The position numbers and the translations under genes were made by a program. Shown one piece after another: positions 34,891 to 44,483 of a stretch of DNA of 64,000 bases (the stretch's first letter is position 1; every line of letters starts with the position of its first letter). The DNA is from JAPPLB01 sp965206655 (lineage in GTDB: Bacteria; Acidobacteriota; Terriglobia; Bryobacterales; UBA6623). The notes below the pieces were generated by a model. That model searched no databases and was not told where the DNA came from. It saw only the letters and a list, made by a program, of their open reading frames with translations. The stretch lies in assembly GCA_965206655.1 (NCBI GenBank), contig CBDBKC010000034.1, forward strand, positions 446,242-510,241. Reading direction: 5' to 3'.

Positions 34891-35554
34891 TTGTTTAGTA
34901 CAGATCACCTGCGTGTGAAGCAGATTCCGGGAAGCGCCGTAACTCGCCTATTTTCAACTACTTGATTCCGAAGGACTTGTGGGCGTTTGTGTTGAAACTT
35001 GTTGGAATTGATTGGTCTAGGGTGCTTTGAACAGCTACAAAATCATCTACACTACGGCCGCCTCCGCACGCTTCCATTCTTTGGAGATCAAAGCGGAAAT
35101 GGCAAACAGACACCGTCGAGGGAAAGCACATCTGGATCCGTGAGTGGGCTCCGAATACCGGCCATGCGGCCGAGTGGCATAGACAAGCCGGCCATGTGGA
35201 CGGGCTGGTTTAACCCTTCGCCGTTACACAGGATTTGTGCGGGATAATCGACGCCACACTGTCGACCGAGCAGTCCGATCCCGCCATTCAAGTGCTTGGT
35301 GAAGCTGCCCCTCGTAGCCCTCAGCGCCGAACGAAGCTGCCTTAGTACTGCGGGTTGACGCACCATTCCGATTGGATTAGGCTGGAACGACTTGCTGCAA
35401 TCGAGAGCACAGTGAACACCAAGATCCTGCTTCATTTGGACGGGCTAGGTCTCTACGTGTTAGACACTACTGCCGACCGTTTTCTCTAGGCGCTCCCATG
35501 GCTGAGCTCGGCGCAAGTGAGGTACACTTTTTTCGAACAGCGGTCTAGACTGCG
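34891..35554 (+). repeat. Dispersed intergenic repeat R2 within a gene-free stretch
   Basis: The repeat proper spans about 34985-35260 and aligns along most of its length with 20290-20600. Its end also aligns with 46021-46205 (GTGGACGGGCTGGTTTAACC, then CTTCGCCGT at 35212-35224, then an ATAATCGACGC-type end). Flanking DNA to 35554 has no recognisable gene. The three most complete copies suggest a unit of about 270 bp. Confidence 0.7.
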
Positions 35555-36139
35555 ATGCGCGATACCCCTTTCGGATCGTTCAACTTTTTGACCTGCTGGG
35601 CTGTGGCGGTTATCGCCTTCACCGGCTGCGCGGCCCGGCTACCGCTTGTAAAGATCGAACGGCCAAGCGTGCTAAACGTTGCGGGGTCAAAGGGAGTCAC
35701 CCGCCCTCTAACAGCACCGGAGCTTGATGCGTCGCTAGATGCTGCCATAACTGATGTCTTACAAGACCTCGGCTTTTCTATTAGACCGAAAGGCCACCAA
35801 CCCGGCCGCAAGCCACATTCGGGGTATCAGATCTGGACAGACCAAGTACCACTGGACCGCGAGGCGCTTGCGGAGTTCCGTACTAGCAGAACCTCTCTCC
35901 GACTGTCCACCAGGTCCAACATCTTCTACGCTTACAAGATTCTCGTTCACCATCGGCTTGTGCATGCTCGGGAGCCCCGTGGAGAGCGCGATGCCGTCGA
36001 AGTCAAGTACGTCTTGCTTCTCTTCAAAAGAGGAAAGCTAAGTAGACATATTCCCGTCAAGAGCAGGTACAACAATCTTCCTATCTTGAATCAGATACAT
36101 GAACAGATTATGGATCGAGTGTGCACAACTGCTCCGTGA
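35555..36139 (+). CDS. Uncharacterised lipoprotein
   Basis: 194 residues. A hydrophobic leader leads to the lipobox FTGC (Cys near residue 25). The mature part (KIERPSVLNVAGSKGVTRPL, VLQDLGFSIRP) is mixed alpha/beta with no known domain. It lies 33 bp upstream of the start of the multiply interrupted small membrane-protein gene on the same strand, so the two probably formed an operon. Confidence 0.65.
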   Translation: MRDTPFGSFNFLTCWAVAVIAFTGCAARLPLVKIERPSVLNVAGSKGVTRPLTAPELDASLDAAITDVLQDLGFSIRPKGHQPGRKPHSGYQIWTDQVPLDREALAEFRTSRTSLRLSTRSNIFYAYKILVHHRLVHAREPRGERDAVEVKYVLLLFKRGKLSRHIPVKSRYNNLPILNQIHEQIMDRVCTTAP

Positions 36140-36356
36140 CGATTGACCATTTCTCTGGAGGTAGACAGGAAGATGACCGGTCAAGCAATTCTATTCGCCA
36201 TCTGGCTTACAGGGTACATCACTACTGTCCGGCTGATAAGCGGTGGGCGGCCTGCAACTGGTTGTAGAAAAGTGGGTTAGGTGTTGTTTTTTCTTGCCGC
36301 GATTTGAGCGGCGGTGCGCCGTTTGAGCGTCATCCGTCCTGAGCCGACAATGGCTC

Positions 36357-37793
36357 ATGAATCTGGGCCGCACCGTATTCGCGCAGTTGATCAGCTTTCT
36401 TCCGGATCGCGAGTTCCGGCGCTGTGTGGCCCGCTACGATGGCGAGCGGGGCTCGCGCAGCTTCTCCTGCTGGGATCAGTTCCTCTCGATGTCCTTCGCC
36501 CAGTTGACCTACCGCGAAAGCCTCCGCGATATCGAAGCGTGCCTGCGTTCGCTTGGCGGCAAGCTCTACCACATGGGATTCCGCGGCAACGTCGCGCGCT
36601 CGACACTGGCCGACGCTAACGAGTCGCGCGACTGGCGGATCTATGCCGATTTCGCTCAGGCCTTGATTCGCATCGCGCGGCCCTTGTATGCCCGCGATCC
36701 GATCGGCGTGGATCTCAATCAAAGTCTCTACGCTCTGGACTCGACCACCATCGACCTGTGCCTCTCGCTGTTCCCGTGGGCCAAGTTCCGCCGGCGCAAG
36801 GCCGCCGTGAAGATGCACACGCTGTTGGACCTGCACGGTAACATCCCCACGTTTATCCGCATTACCGACGGCAAAACGCACGACGTCAACATCCTCGACG
36901 AGTTCCTACCCGAGCCCGGCGCCTTCTACGTTATGGATCGGGCCTACGTGGATTTCGAACGCCTCTTCGTGTTCACCCTCTGCTCGTCGTTCTTCGTCGT
37001 GCGAACCAAGAAGAACATCTTGCTCCAACGGCGCTACTCGCATCCCGTCGACAAATCTACGGGCGTGCGCTCGGATCAGACCGTCATACTGACTGCCATC
37101 GAATCGGCCAAAGTCTATCCGGACCCGTTGAGGCGCGTCAGCTACGTCGACGCCGCGACGAACAAGCGGCTGAAGTTCCTGACCAACAACTTCGCGCTCC
37201 CGGCACTGACCATCGCCGAGATCTACCGTTCGCGCTGGCAGGTGGAGCTGTTCTTCAAGTGGGTCAAGCAGCACTTGCGGATCAAGAAGTTCTACGGCGC
37301 CAGCGAGAACGCCGTGAAGACCCAGATTTGGATCGCCGTCTCGGTGTACGTGCTGGTGGCGATCGTGCGGAAGAGGTTGGGCCTGGAGGCGAGTCTCTAC
37401 CAAATCCTACAGAAGTGGGGTATCCATTTGACTCAGGCAGCCACAAGATGTTGTGGTCGCGCGAAAGCATCTACCAAGAAGCGAATCCCGAGGTTACTGC
37501 TCTGGCGCGGCGTGGGGCTGCGTAGCGCGTCCGATTCTCGGAGTTGCCGCCCGAAGGCTGCCACCGCAATGAATTCGCGTGTGGGTCGGCTTGGCGGCCA
37601 CTCGCACGATTCTCGCAATCTCACATTCCTGTTCCGGAGCCGCGAGGCCACAACCCATAGGGTGTACCTGAATGAAGTGGATACCCCACCCTACAGATTC
37701 TCAGCGTTACCCTATTTGAGAAAACGCCCATTTTACAGGCCTTGCAGCCATCAGACTCCCATGAAAACTTACTCGATCACCCCAACCAGCTGA
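36357..37793 (+). pseudogene. IS4-family transposase, C-terminus replaced by MITE sequence
   Basis: The first 352 codons are a standard IS4-type transposase: N-terminal DUF4372-like region (FAQLISFLPDREFRRCVARY), DSTTIDLCLSLF (first Asp), VMDRAYVDF (second Asp), and IYRSRWQVELFFKWVKQHLR (Glu). After YQILQ the MITE at 37414 takes over, adding about 86 MITE-encoded residues, and the frame ends out of phase at 37793. Removing the MITE restores the native end QILSVTLFEKTPILQ...NQLILFDF and stop at 37808-37810. All catalytic residues remain, so activity is possible but uncertain. Confidence 0.88.
37414..37689 (+). repeat. IS1595-related MITE, copy A (276 bp)
   Basis: Ends (A)GTGGGGTATCCA match the termini of the three IS1595 copies; one side continues TTTGACTCAGG as in the IS. 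It is flanked by an 8-bp duplication CCTACAGA (37406-37413 and 37690-37697). There is no transposase; the interior is unrelated to the IS. Copy B (46881-47156) has the same length and is essentially identical in the inverted orientation. Confidence 0.93.
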
Positions 37794-38137
37794 TTCTATT
37801 CGACTTCTAACCGGACAGTAGTGAGGGTACATGTTGGCCTTAGCGCTTCATTTCATCTTCTTTGCCAAGGGCTATTTTCTATCCGAACAACTCGGGGAGG
37901 TACTAATTGAGGTTACCGGCTTGTATGCCGCCTACCTAACACCAATTATCGCTTTTTGGTATTCGAAGCGAAAAGTGGCACTGCAGGCACAATCAACTAA
38001 TGCGTCTCTCGTTGTTGCAGCGGTCTGCTCAGCCATCTTTAACATCGTCCTTTTAGTGGTTTTTGTGTTTCTTTTTTGGGCAGAGCCTGCCGAAGGTGTA
38101 CTGCTGAAGCCCGCATAATATAGAGTAACCTTTTGTA

Positions 38138-39177
38138 ATGGAGCGACGTCTTTTGGATATGGGTTTTCCAAAAGGCGTGAAGCGAGACTTTGCGGCGCTG
38201 GAGAAGCGGCGCATCGAGGCGGTGCGGCTGGTCGTGGAAAAAGGACTGAGCCAAGCCGAGGCGGCGCGTAGAGTCCAAGCCGCCCAACAAAGCGTCAGCG
38301 GCTGGGTGCGGCGTTACCGCGAAGACGGCCGCGCCGGGTTGGCCAAAGCCGGCCGCGCCGGCCGCAAGCCGTTGCTGAGCACCGCGCAGCTCGCCGAGCT
38401 GGAAGGGCTGCTGCTCGAAGGACCCGAAGCGCACGGCTTCCCGACGCCGCTGTGGAGCTGTCCGCGGGTGGCGCGGTTGATCCGCGACCGTTTCGGGGTG
38501 CGCTACCACGAAGGCCACGTCTGGAAGCTACTGCGGGCGCTGCATTGGAGCCCGCAACGGCCGGTCGGCAAGGCCCGCGAGCGCAACGAGGAAGCGATTC
38601 AGACTTGGCGGAAGAAGACTTGGCCCGCCATTAAAAAAAAGCCCAAAAGCAGGGCCGCACGATCGTCTTCATCGACGAAAGCGGACTGAGCCAGAAGCCA
38701 CATCGCTGCCGCACTTGGGCGCCGCGCGGGCAGACGCCCGTACTGCAGTTCAACTTCAACTGGAAGAAGCTCTCGGCGGCGGCTGGAATCACTTTCCACA
38801 ACTTCTATTTCCGTCTCTATCCCGACGCCATTCGCGGTCCCGAGGTGATCGATTTCCTCAAGGCGCTGCTGCGCCACATACAACGTCCGTTGCTGATCGT
38901 GTGGGATCGCTTGCCGCCGCATCGCAGCGCGTTGGTGCGCGAGTTCATCGCGTTGTCGCAGGGCCACATCGAGACCGAGTACTTGCCGGGCTACGCCCCG
39001 GAGCTGAATCCGGTGGAATACATCTGGGCCTACTGGAAGCAGCACGAGTTGCCCAACGTCTGCCCCAACGACTACTGGGAGCTCGACGAGCGGGCGCGCA
39101 CGACTTTGCGCCGCATGCGCCGCAAACGGCGCTTGATCGCCGCCTTTTGGAAGCAATCTTCTTTGTCGTTCGATTAA
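38138..39177 (+). CDS. IS630-family transposase, type 1, made by -1 frameshifting (copy B)
   Basis: Frame A 38138-38689, frame B in -1 to 39177. The slippery heptamer A_AAA_AAG is at 38635-38641. The DDE motifs are conserved (TIVFIDESG, VWDRLPPHRS, LNPVEYIW). The IS1595 insertion begins 5 bp after the stop, so the coding part is intact. Because the right end is now 1 kb further away, transposition of this copy is probably impaired. Confidence 0.9.
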
Positions 39178-39182
39178 CTGAA

Positions 39183-40217
39183 GGTGGGGTATCCACTTGA
39201 CTCAGGTGACCCCAACATCTTGTGTTTGGGGTTCAGAACGGCTCGGCGTCCCAGTGGGCGATGATCGAGCGATACGGCGTCGGCTCCACAGCGACCGCTT
39301 GCTGAACCAGCCTGTAGAACAGCTTGCCCCGGCTACGTGAGCTGCGCCGGTTGAACCGGAAGACGAATTCGTCCAGATAGTAGTCCAAATGCTCGTGGCT
39401 GACCGCCCCTTGATGCGTACCCAGCAACCAGCGCTTGAGCAGCGAGATCGCTTTGTGCACCAGCGGAAGCAATTCCGACGCCTGCTCGCGGCGACCCTTG
39501 AGGAAGACGATGTGGTGCCGATAGCCCTTCTTCTCGAGTGGCTCGTAGCCCAGCCAGCCATCGGTGCGAACCACGCTGCCTGGCTCGATCGACTCCTCCA
39601 CGAAGGGCATCAAGCTGGCCGCCGAGGCGTTGCGCAGGCGCTGCATACGGATCCGCCCCAGCCCGCTGCCTCTCTCCTCCGCGGCTACTGCAATCAATCC
39701 TTTACGCTCGATCTGGCGGCCGCGAACGCCCTCCTCCTCCGCGCCCCAGTAGGTCTCATCCACCTCGACGACGCCCGTCAAACGCTCGCGCCCCGGCCGC
39801 ACCATCGCCCGCCGCAGCTTGTGCATCCAAGCCCAGGCGGTTTGGTAGCTGCCCAGTCCCAGAACGCGTTGCAAACCCAAGGCGCTGACTCCGTTCTTCT
39901 GCGAGACGACGTGCCACATTGCTCGGAACCAAAGCCGCAACGGCTTGCGTGTGTCCTGAAAGATCGTACCGGCCGTGACGGACGTTTGGCGACCGCAGGC
40001 AGCACATTCGAACCATACTTTGCGCACCGGCCAAGCTCGCTCAAGCCCACAGTTGGGGCAACGGAACCCGTCCCGCCAGCGCAGCGCGACCAGATAGTCC
40101 GCGACAGGCCTCTTCGGTGGCGAAGCGCGCCTCGAACTCGAGCAGATCGCGCGGGTAATCCTCCACGAGGCCGCATACTACATCTTGGGGTCACCTGAGT
40201 CAAGTGGATACCCCACC
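39183..40217 (-). mobile_element. IS1595-family element, copy 3 (inside IS630 copy B)
   Basis: Symmetrical ends GGTGGGGTATCC and an 8-bp duplication TAACTGAA at 39175-39182 and 40218-40225. Close to copy 2 in sequence, but with its own separate frameshift. Confidence 0.93.
39233..40166 (-). pseudogene. IS1595-family transposase, frameshifted near the N-terminus (copy 3)
   Basis: From GTG 40166 the frame reads the normal N-terminus until an extra base near 40099 (GTCGCGGACTATC against GTCGCGACTATC in copy 2). From about 40070 onward the correct frame is open to 39233 and contains the second zinc-ribbon pair (CAACGRQT), VEVDETYWGAEEE, RTDGWLGY and the C-terminal YYLDEF. A shortened protein from MRKVWFECAACG (40027) would lack half of the zinc ribbon. 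Confidence 0.88.
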
Positions 40218-40334
40218 TAACTGAATATTATGCGGGACTCAGTAGAAGATACGCTTGCGACGGCGTCGCAAGTGGCAACTGCAATGACATTTCTCGTCGG
40301 GCCTTCGATTGGATTCTTTTTCGCGAGCGACTAA

Positions 40335-40688
40335 CAGTTTACGTTAGATTGCTCACATACTGCGCATAACGAGGTCGGGGCCTCCGTGATCGCAGATCGT
40401 CCCCAAACACGAGCGACTGGGTCTCGGGAAGACAAACGCACTCCGCACTGGTGCCTTGGATTCCTGGTCCAGCGGCGTTGGAATGGGCTGGCCGCCCCAT
40501 AGAGGGTGCTAAGGACGATGAGCCCATTTCCGATGCACCTGCAGAACCTGAACTACGACGACTGGTGTTGGTCCCCAGGTACTACGTGAGCGCTCGCTGC
40601 CGAGGAGCACTGGAAACGACTGGACTGTCCACTTGATGCGGTCACCTTCTTCCCGCGGGAAGTTCAGCTCGATGGTTGGACGGATGAA
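40335..40688. other. Stretch without a recognisable gene
   Basis: Downstream flank of the interrupted membrane gene. Short frames on both strands resemble no family. The end approaches the peptidase relic. Confidence 0.4.
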
Positions 40689-40907
40689 GTGAGACTCTTG
40701 ATTCAGGGCGTGCAACTTTTGCTCCGCGTAGCCAGCAGAGGGGACGTCCTGGGGCAGGTCGGCAACTCCGGCAACACGAGCCAGCCGCATCTGCACCTCC
40801 ATGCCGAGCGTGGTGGTGATCCGGGGGAGATCCTCACCGGCGAAGGGGTGCCGATCGAGCTAGGCGGGCGATTCCTGGTACGGAACAGTTTGTTCAATGG
40901 TCGCTGA
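40689..40907 (+). pseudogene. C-terminal relic of an M23 (LytM-type) metallopeptidase
   Basis: The translation contains SRGDVLGQVGNSGNTSQPHL followed by HLHAERGG, the second metal-binding motif (HxH) of M23 peptidoglycan endopeptidases. The first HxxxD motif and the N-terminal part are absent. The frame ends at 40907. It is a fragment of a formerly larger secreted peptidase. Confidence 0.75.
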
Positions 40908-41374
40908 TGCTCTCCACGACTCTTGTTTCTGTATAACCCGTTGCTGCTCGCCACGCAGGGCCGAAGCGCGCCCGGATTGGTTGGTTTGATGCAGATCAGT
41001 GCGCTGTGCCAGGCGGCGTAGGGCTCTAGATCCTCCCTTGTCGGCATCGGTCGATCCAGTGGCCTGAATTAAGGCTTCGTCGTTTATCCAAAGCAACCCG
41101 GCGATCGTCCCCTCAGCCCCACTCGGACCTTTCTCGCGCCGCGTCCCTGCAGATAAGGTCCTAACGTCAGCGGGGATTTGAGTACTGCGTGCGATCGGGT
41201 CGAGCTAGCTCCTGAGCCCCGTCATGGCCCCGTGGATATCGGACCCGGATTTCCGCCGGACGTGTCCGGTGACAGATTGGTTGCGGCTGCAGCCTGACCG
41301 CTGCCCCAAGTCCGAGCTCGTGAACTACACTACGGGGATTCTTTTCATGGTCAGCACGTGGAGGGTTCCCCCTG
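40908..41374. repeat. Gene-free stretch holding repeat copy S1
   Basis: At 41046-41100 lies a copy of a second dispersed repeat (CGATCCAGTGGCCTGAATTA, then AGGCTTCGTCG), also found at 42962-43010 and 50440-50525. The remaining sequence up to the propeller gene shows no gene. GGAGGG at 41361 precedes the next start. Confidence 0.5.
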
Positions 41375-42865
41375 ATGCGCCCACGATTCCGCAACAGTTG
41401 GTTGTCGCTTCTTAGCCTGTTCTGTCTCGTTCTGGGGAGCGGTCTGCTCGTGGAAGAGACGGCTGAAGTCGCGCGGGCTGACACGGCGCAGTCGGAGCCT
41501 GTCGTCGATGTGAGCCGCTATCGGGCTCAATTGTTCCTGCACGACGACCACGTGGTTGCTCAGCAGAGTGGGCTCGAAGTGGTGATGGGACGCATCGAGA
41601 AGCATCCGAAGCCGGTTCTTGTTCCGGACAAGCCTTGGGAGCTGGGGACCGTTGGTTACACGTGTGTTCTCCAAGATCGTGAAGAGGGCCTTTACAAGAT
41701 GTGGTACGAGTCACGGGAGAACATGGGCAAGCCCAACGCAGGCGAGAAGGGCCGCTGCCTGTACGCGGTGTCGAAGGACGGGCTCGAATGGCAGAAACCG
41801 GCGCTGGGCGTGATCCGCAACCAGGGCTCGGATCAGAACAACATCGTGTTCATGGTTCCGCCGGGTGCGGAGAAGACGAAGGTCTACTGGGTGATCAAGG
41901 ATTACGCCGATCCCGACCCGGCGAAGCTCTACAAGATGATGTTCCACCTATGGGACTACGACGGGCGCGGCGTCGGCATCGCGCACTCACCCGACGGCCT
42001 TCGCTGGACCGCAACACGTCACGTCAAGCTTCACGGCGGTTTCGATTCACAAAACCTGTTTTTCTGGGACGACCGCATTGGGAAATACGTGGGCTACCTG
42101 CGGACGTTCAGGTACGGGAGGCGCAGCATCGGACGGTCGGTGAGCCCTGATGCCTTTCACTGGTCGGAACCGGTGACAGTACATGCGACCGATGAGCGTG
42201 ACCCGCCTGCTCACGATCTCTACACACCGACGATCTTCAAGTACAGCCAGGCTGACGACGTGTATGTGATGTTTACGGCTGTGTTCGACCGCGAGAGCAA
42301 TACGGTCTTCGGACAGCTAGCGCTAAGTCGTGACGGGATTAAGTGGCATCGTTTTCGCAAGCCGTTCGTACCGTTGGGCGGAGAAGGTGCTTGGGATGCT
42401 GGATCGATCTATCCCGTAGGGGCGGAGGTCGTCGTGGACGGGAGGAACGCGATCTACTACCGCGGCAATGACTACGGGCATGGCGAGGGCGGAAGCCCGG
42501 GATTTGGTGTAGCGTTCTTGCACGAGGGTGGTTTTGTGGGCCGGCGGGCGAAGGAGCGGGGGACGCTGACGACGCATCCTTTGCGCGTGGCCGATGCCCG
42601 CCGGGGACTGACGCTGAACGCGGATGCGACGGGCGGGTCGATTCGTGCGGAGTTGCTTACGCCCGGGGGTGAGGTGATTCCGGGGTTTTCGCGGGATGAG
42701 TTTCGCGTGATCGTGGGTAAGGGAGCGGACTTGCCGCTCGAGTGGGAGGGTGCTAAGCAGGTTCGATCAGTGTTGAGTCGGGGGAACGTGCGGCTGCGGC
42801 TTTATCTGGATCGGGCGACGGTGTATGGCTTTCGGTCGGTGAATTCGCGGCGGGCACCGGGCTAA
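41375..42865 (+). CDS. Exported glycosidase-like beta-propeller protein (GH32/GH43-type fold)
   Basis: 496 residues, with GGAGGG 8 bp upstream of the ATG. The N-terminal signal (LSLLSLFCLVLGSGLLVEE) is followed by repeated beta-blade segments: EGLYKMWYESRENM, CLYAVSKDGLEWQKPALGVI, GIAHSPDGLRWT, SVSPDAFHWSEPV, and ALSRDGIKWHRF. This is the usual pattern of five-bladed glycosidase-like proteins from polysaccharide-degrading bacteria. The C-terminal 100 residues form a beta-sandwich-like module (GLTLNADATGGSIRAELLTP). Substrate unknown. Confidence 0.75.
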   Translation: MRPRFRNSWLSLLSLFCLVLGSGLLVEETAEVARADTAQSEPVVDVSRYRAQLFLHDDHVVAQQSGLEVVMGRIEKHPKPVLVPDKPWELGTVGYTCVLQDREEGLYKMWYESRENMGKPNAGEKGRCLYAVSKDGLEWQKPALGVIRNQGSDQNNIVFMVPPGAEKTKVYWVIKDYADPDPAKLYKMMFHLWDYDGRGVGIAHSPDGLRWTATRHVKLHGGFDSQNLFFWDDRIGKYVGYLRTFRYGRRSIGRSVSPDAFHWSEPVTVHATDERDPPAHDLYTPTIFKYSQADDVYVMFTAVFDRESNTVFGQLALSRDGIKWHRFRKPFVPLGGEGAWDAGSIYPVGAEVVVDGRNAIYYRGNDYGHGEGGSPGFGVAFLHEGGFVGRRAKERGTLTTHPLRVADARRGLTLNADATGGSIRAELLTPGGEVIPGFSRDEFRVIVGKGADLPLEWEGAKQVRSVLSRGNVRLRLYLDRATVYGFRSVNSRRAPG

Positions 42866-42961
42866 CGAACTGTGTGATAGGCAATCCGAGGCAAGTGAAT
42901 CTCTCTTTCTCCCAACGCGGCCTCAGACCAGGAACGACCGGCCCAATCCGCCGCTGACCGC

Positions 42962-43010
42962 ATCCGTTGATCCAGCCGCCTGGATCGCCCGGATCATGAC
43001 TTCGCCGCTA
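42962..43010. repeat. Repeat copy S2
   Basis: TTGATCCAGCCGCCTGGATC then GACTTCGCCG, aligning with 50440-50525 and 41046-41100. It lies between the propeller gene and the convergent sialidase-like gene. Read on the minus strand all copies encode a similar peptide (IQAAGST), which may be coincidental. Confidence 0.55.
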
Positions 43011-43040
43011 CTGCGGACCCAACGGGGCGGCGCTCGCCTG

Positions 43041-44483
43041 TCAAGGCATCGTCTCGACTTGGCCCAGGGTTACTTCCAGCGCTTCCGACAAGGCGTTCAA
43101 CCTGGTGTGAGTGCGATCCTCCGATTTGGTTCCACCGGAGACATTCCAGTACAAGTGGAACTTTCTCTCACCTGAGACCGCCGGCAAACTGAATCGCAGC
43201 CATTCGGGTGGTCTTACGAAAGACAACTCGATCTGTCTGATGTCTGGCATCAAGGGGGCGGATGAGCTATCGGAGTAATAGAGCAGCAGCACCCGGTTCG
43301 CATCGAGCGCTAGCCCCGTCGTGTAGGCCCCATCCTCTTGATAGTGGTCGAGAACATGCCGTTGGCCGAAGGTTCTTCCGTTGTCGGTCGAGACATACGC
43401 GACGACAAGCTTGCGTTCGCGGTCCCGCCCGGTTAGGAGGAGTGTATCCTCATCCAGTCGGGTGAGGAAGGGCCGCTGAAGCGTGCAGCCCAACATGTCG
43501 TAGATGTTCTCGCGCTCACTCCACGTCTTTCCTCCGTCATGTGACCAAAGGCGGAAGATCGCCGGGGTATAGTCCTGGCCGGTCTGACGCCGCGCACGCA
43601 ACAAGCAGAGAATCGTTCCTGGCTCTGTCTCCATGAATGCAACTTCATCGCCGTAGTCTTCCTTGGGAGACGTCAGCCGGGACAGCACGCGCCACTCTCG
43701 ACCTGTCTGGGATTCCCAGAGGAGTGTGTACGCATCTTCGGTTTCCGATCCGGCAGGAGGAAAAGTCGTCCCGGCCGCCAGAATACGTTCTGACGTTTGG
43801 TAGACGTCAGTGATGTAATAGACACTTCGTGAAGGGTCGTTGTCGAACCGCACGAAAGGCGCCCAGCTCTCCCCGTGATCGTCCGACCAGGACCAGTAGC
43901 CCGGGTCACGGGTTTTCGGCTTACTCTGAAAGCCGTAGCTCGACACCCACAGGATCACGCGGCCTGCTTTCGTCACGAGCGCGACCGGGTTGTGGGCACT
44001 GTGGTCTCTCTTCGGGTCGGCGTACAGGATGCGTTCTTCCGACCACGTTTTGCCGACATCCCGCGACCGCCGCATCGCGATCTGTGAGTGATCGTACGCG
44101 TGGCTCTTTCCGACACGGTAGAAGACGAGCACATCCCCGTTCTTCACCCGGACCATTCGTGGGAATCCGTAGTGGACTTCCCTCGATGTTGATACGTCCT
44201 TCGCCGCACGGACTTCGAGGGTTTGGATCCAGTGAGGAACAAGCGCTCCGTCCGACGCTTGAACAACCTGGACACGCTCCGGCTCCGCGCCGACAGGAAG
44301 TCGCAGTCGGAAGGCCTTCACTCCGGAATCGGGTACGGCAAGCCCCGCGCGTCGGCTCGCTTCCGGTACGTGCCACGTTGAGCCGCCGTCGAAACCACAC
44401 ACAACCAGACCCACTGCAACAGTCAGAGCAACGCCGAGCAACGAGAACCGCATGTTTGCCGTTTTATGCATCTGCAACGACAT
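43041..44483 (-). CDS. Exported sialidase-like (BNR/Asp-box) protein
   Basis: About 480 residues from ATG 44483, overlapping the previous stop (TGATG); an internal Met at residue 11 begins the hydrophobic signal FSLLGVALTVAVGLVVCG. Asp-box motifs are SRDVGKTWSEE, SDDHGESWAP, SHDGGKTWSER and STDNGRTF. The C-terminus is a beta-rich extension. It is translationally coupled to the metallophosphoesterase. It probably recognises a glycan in the periplasm or outside the cell; true sialidase activity is unproven. Confidence 0.82.
   Translation of the reverse strand: MSLQMHKTANMRFSLLGVALTVAVGLVVCGFDGGSTWHVPEASRRAGLAVPDSGVKAFRLRLPVGAEPERVQVVQASDGALVPHWIQTLEVRAAKDVSTSREVHYGFPRMVRVKNGDVLVFYRVGKSHAYDHSQIAMRRSRDVGKTWSEERILYADPKRDHSAHNPVALVTKAGRVILWVSSYGFQSKPKTRDPGYWSWSDDHGESWAPFVRFDNDPSRSVYYITDVYQTSERILAAGTTFPPAGSETEDAYTLLWESQTGREWRVLSRLTSPKEDYGDEVAFMETEPGTILCLLRARRQTGQDYTPAIFRLWSHDGGKTWSERENIYDMLGCTLQRPFLTRLDEDTLLLTGRDRERKLVVAYVSTDNGRTFGQRHVLDHYQEDGAYTTGLALDANRVLLLYYSDSSSAPLMPDIRQIELSFVRPPEWLRFSLPAVSGERKFHLYWNVSGGTKSEDRTHTRLNALSEALEVTLGQVETMP

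Larger units (their letters stand above)
36220..37823 (+). mobile_element. IS4-family element carrying a MITE
   Basis: Perfect inverted ends CACTACTGTCCGG (36220-36232 and complement at 37811-37823) and a 9-bp target duplication AGGGTACAT at 36211-36219 and 37824-37832. Without the 276-bp MITE and its 8-bp duplication it would be 1320 bp. It carries a DDE transposase. Confidence 0.93.
38101..40242 (+). mobile_element. IS630-family element, type 1, copy B, itself interrupted by IS1595
   Basis: Flanked by TA at 38099-38100 and 40243-40244. The left terminus is slightly altered (CTGCTGAAGCCCGCAT against CTGAGTCCCGCAT in copies A and C); the right terminus is standard. Removing IS1595 copy 3 (39183-40217) and its duplication gives the normal length of about 1.1 kb. 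Confidence 0.92.
36173..40334 (+). pseudogene. Small four-span membrane-protein gene interrupted by two composite insertions (four elements)
   Basis: Joining 36173-36219, 37833-38100 and 40245-40334, i.e. deleting IS4 with one 9-bp duplication and IS630 with one TA, gives a single uninterrupted frame of 134 codons plus stop. It starts MTGQAILFAIWLTGYMLALA and ends GPSIGFFFASD, with about four hydrophobic spans. GGAGG and AGGAAG precede the ATG. Every junction is in frame, so the gene was intact before insertion. The middle part can still be read from ATG 37831 as an isolated fragment. No family is recognised. Confidence 0.85.

Noticed and set aside
37831..38118. Independent 95-aa membrane-protein gene
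   Set aside because: Its start falls in the IS4 target duplication and its end inside IS630; it is the middle part of the interrupted gene 36173-40334.
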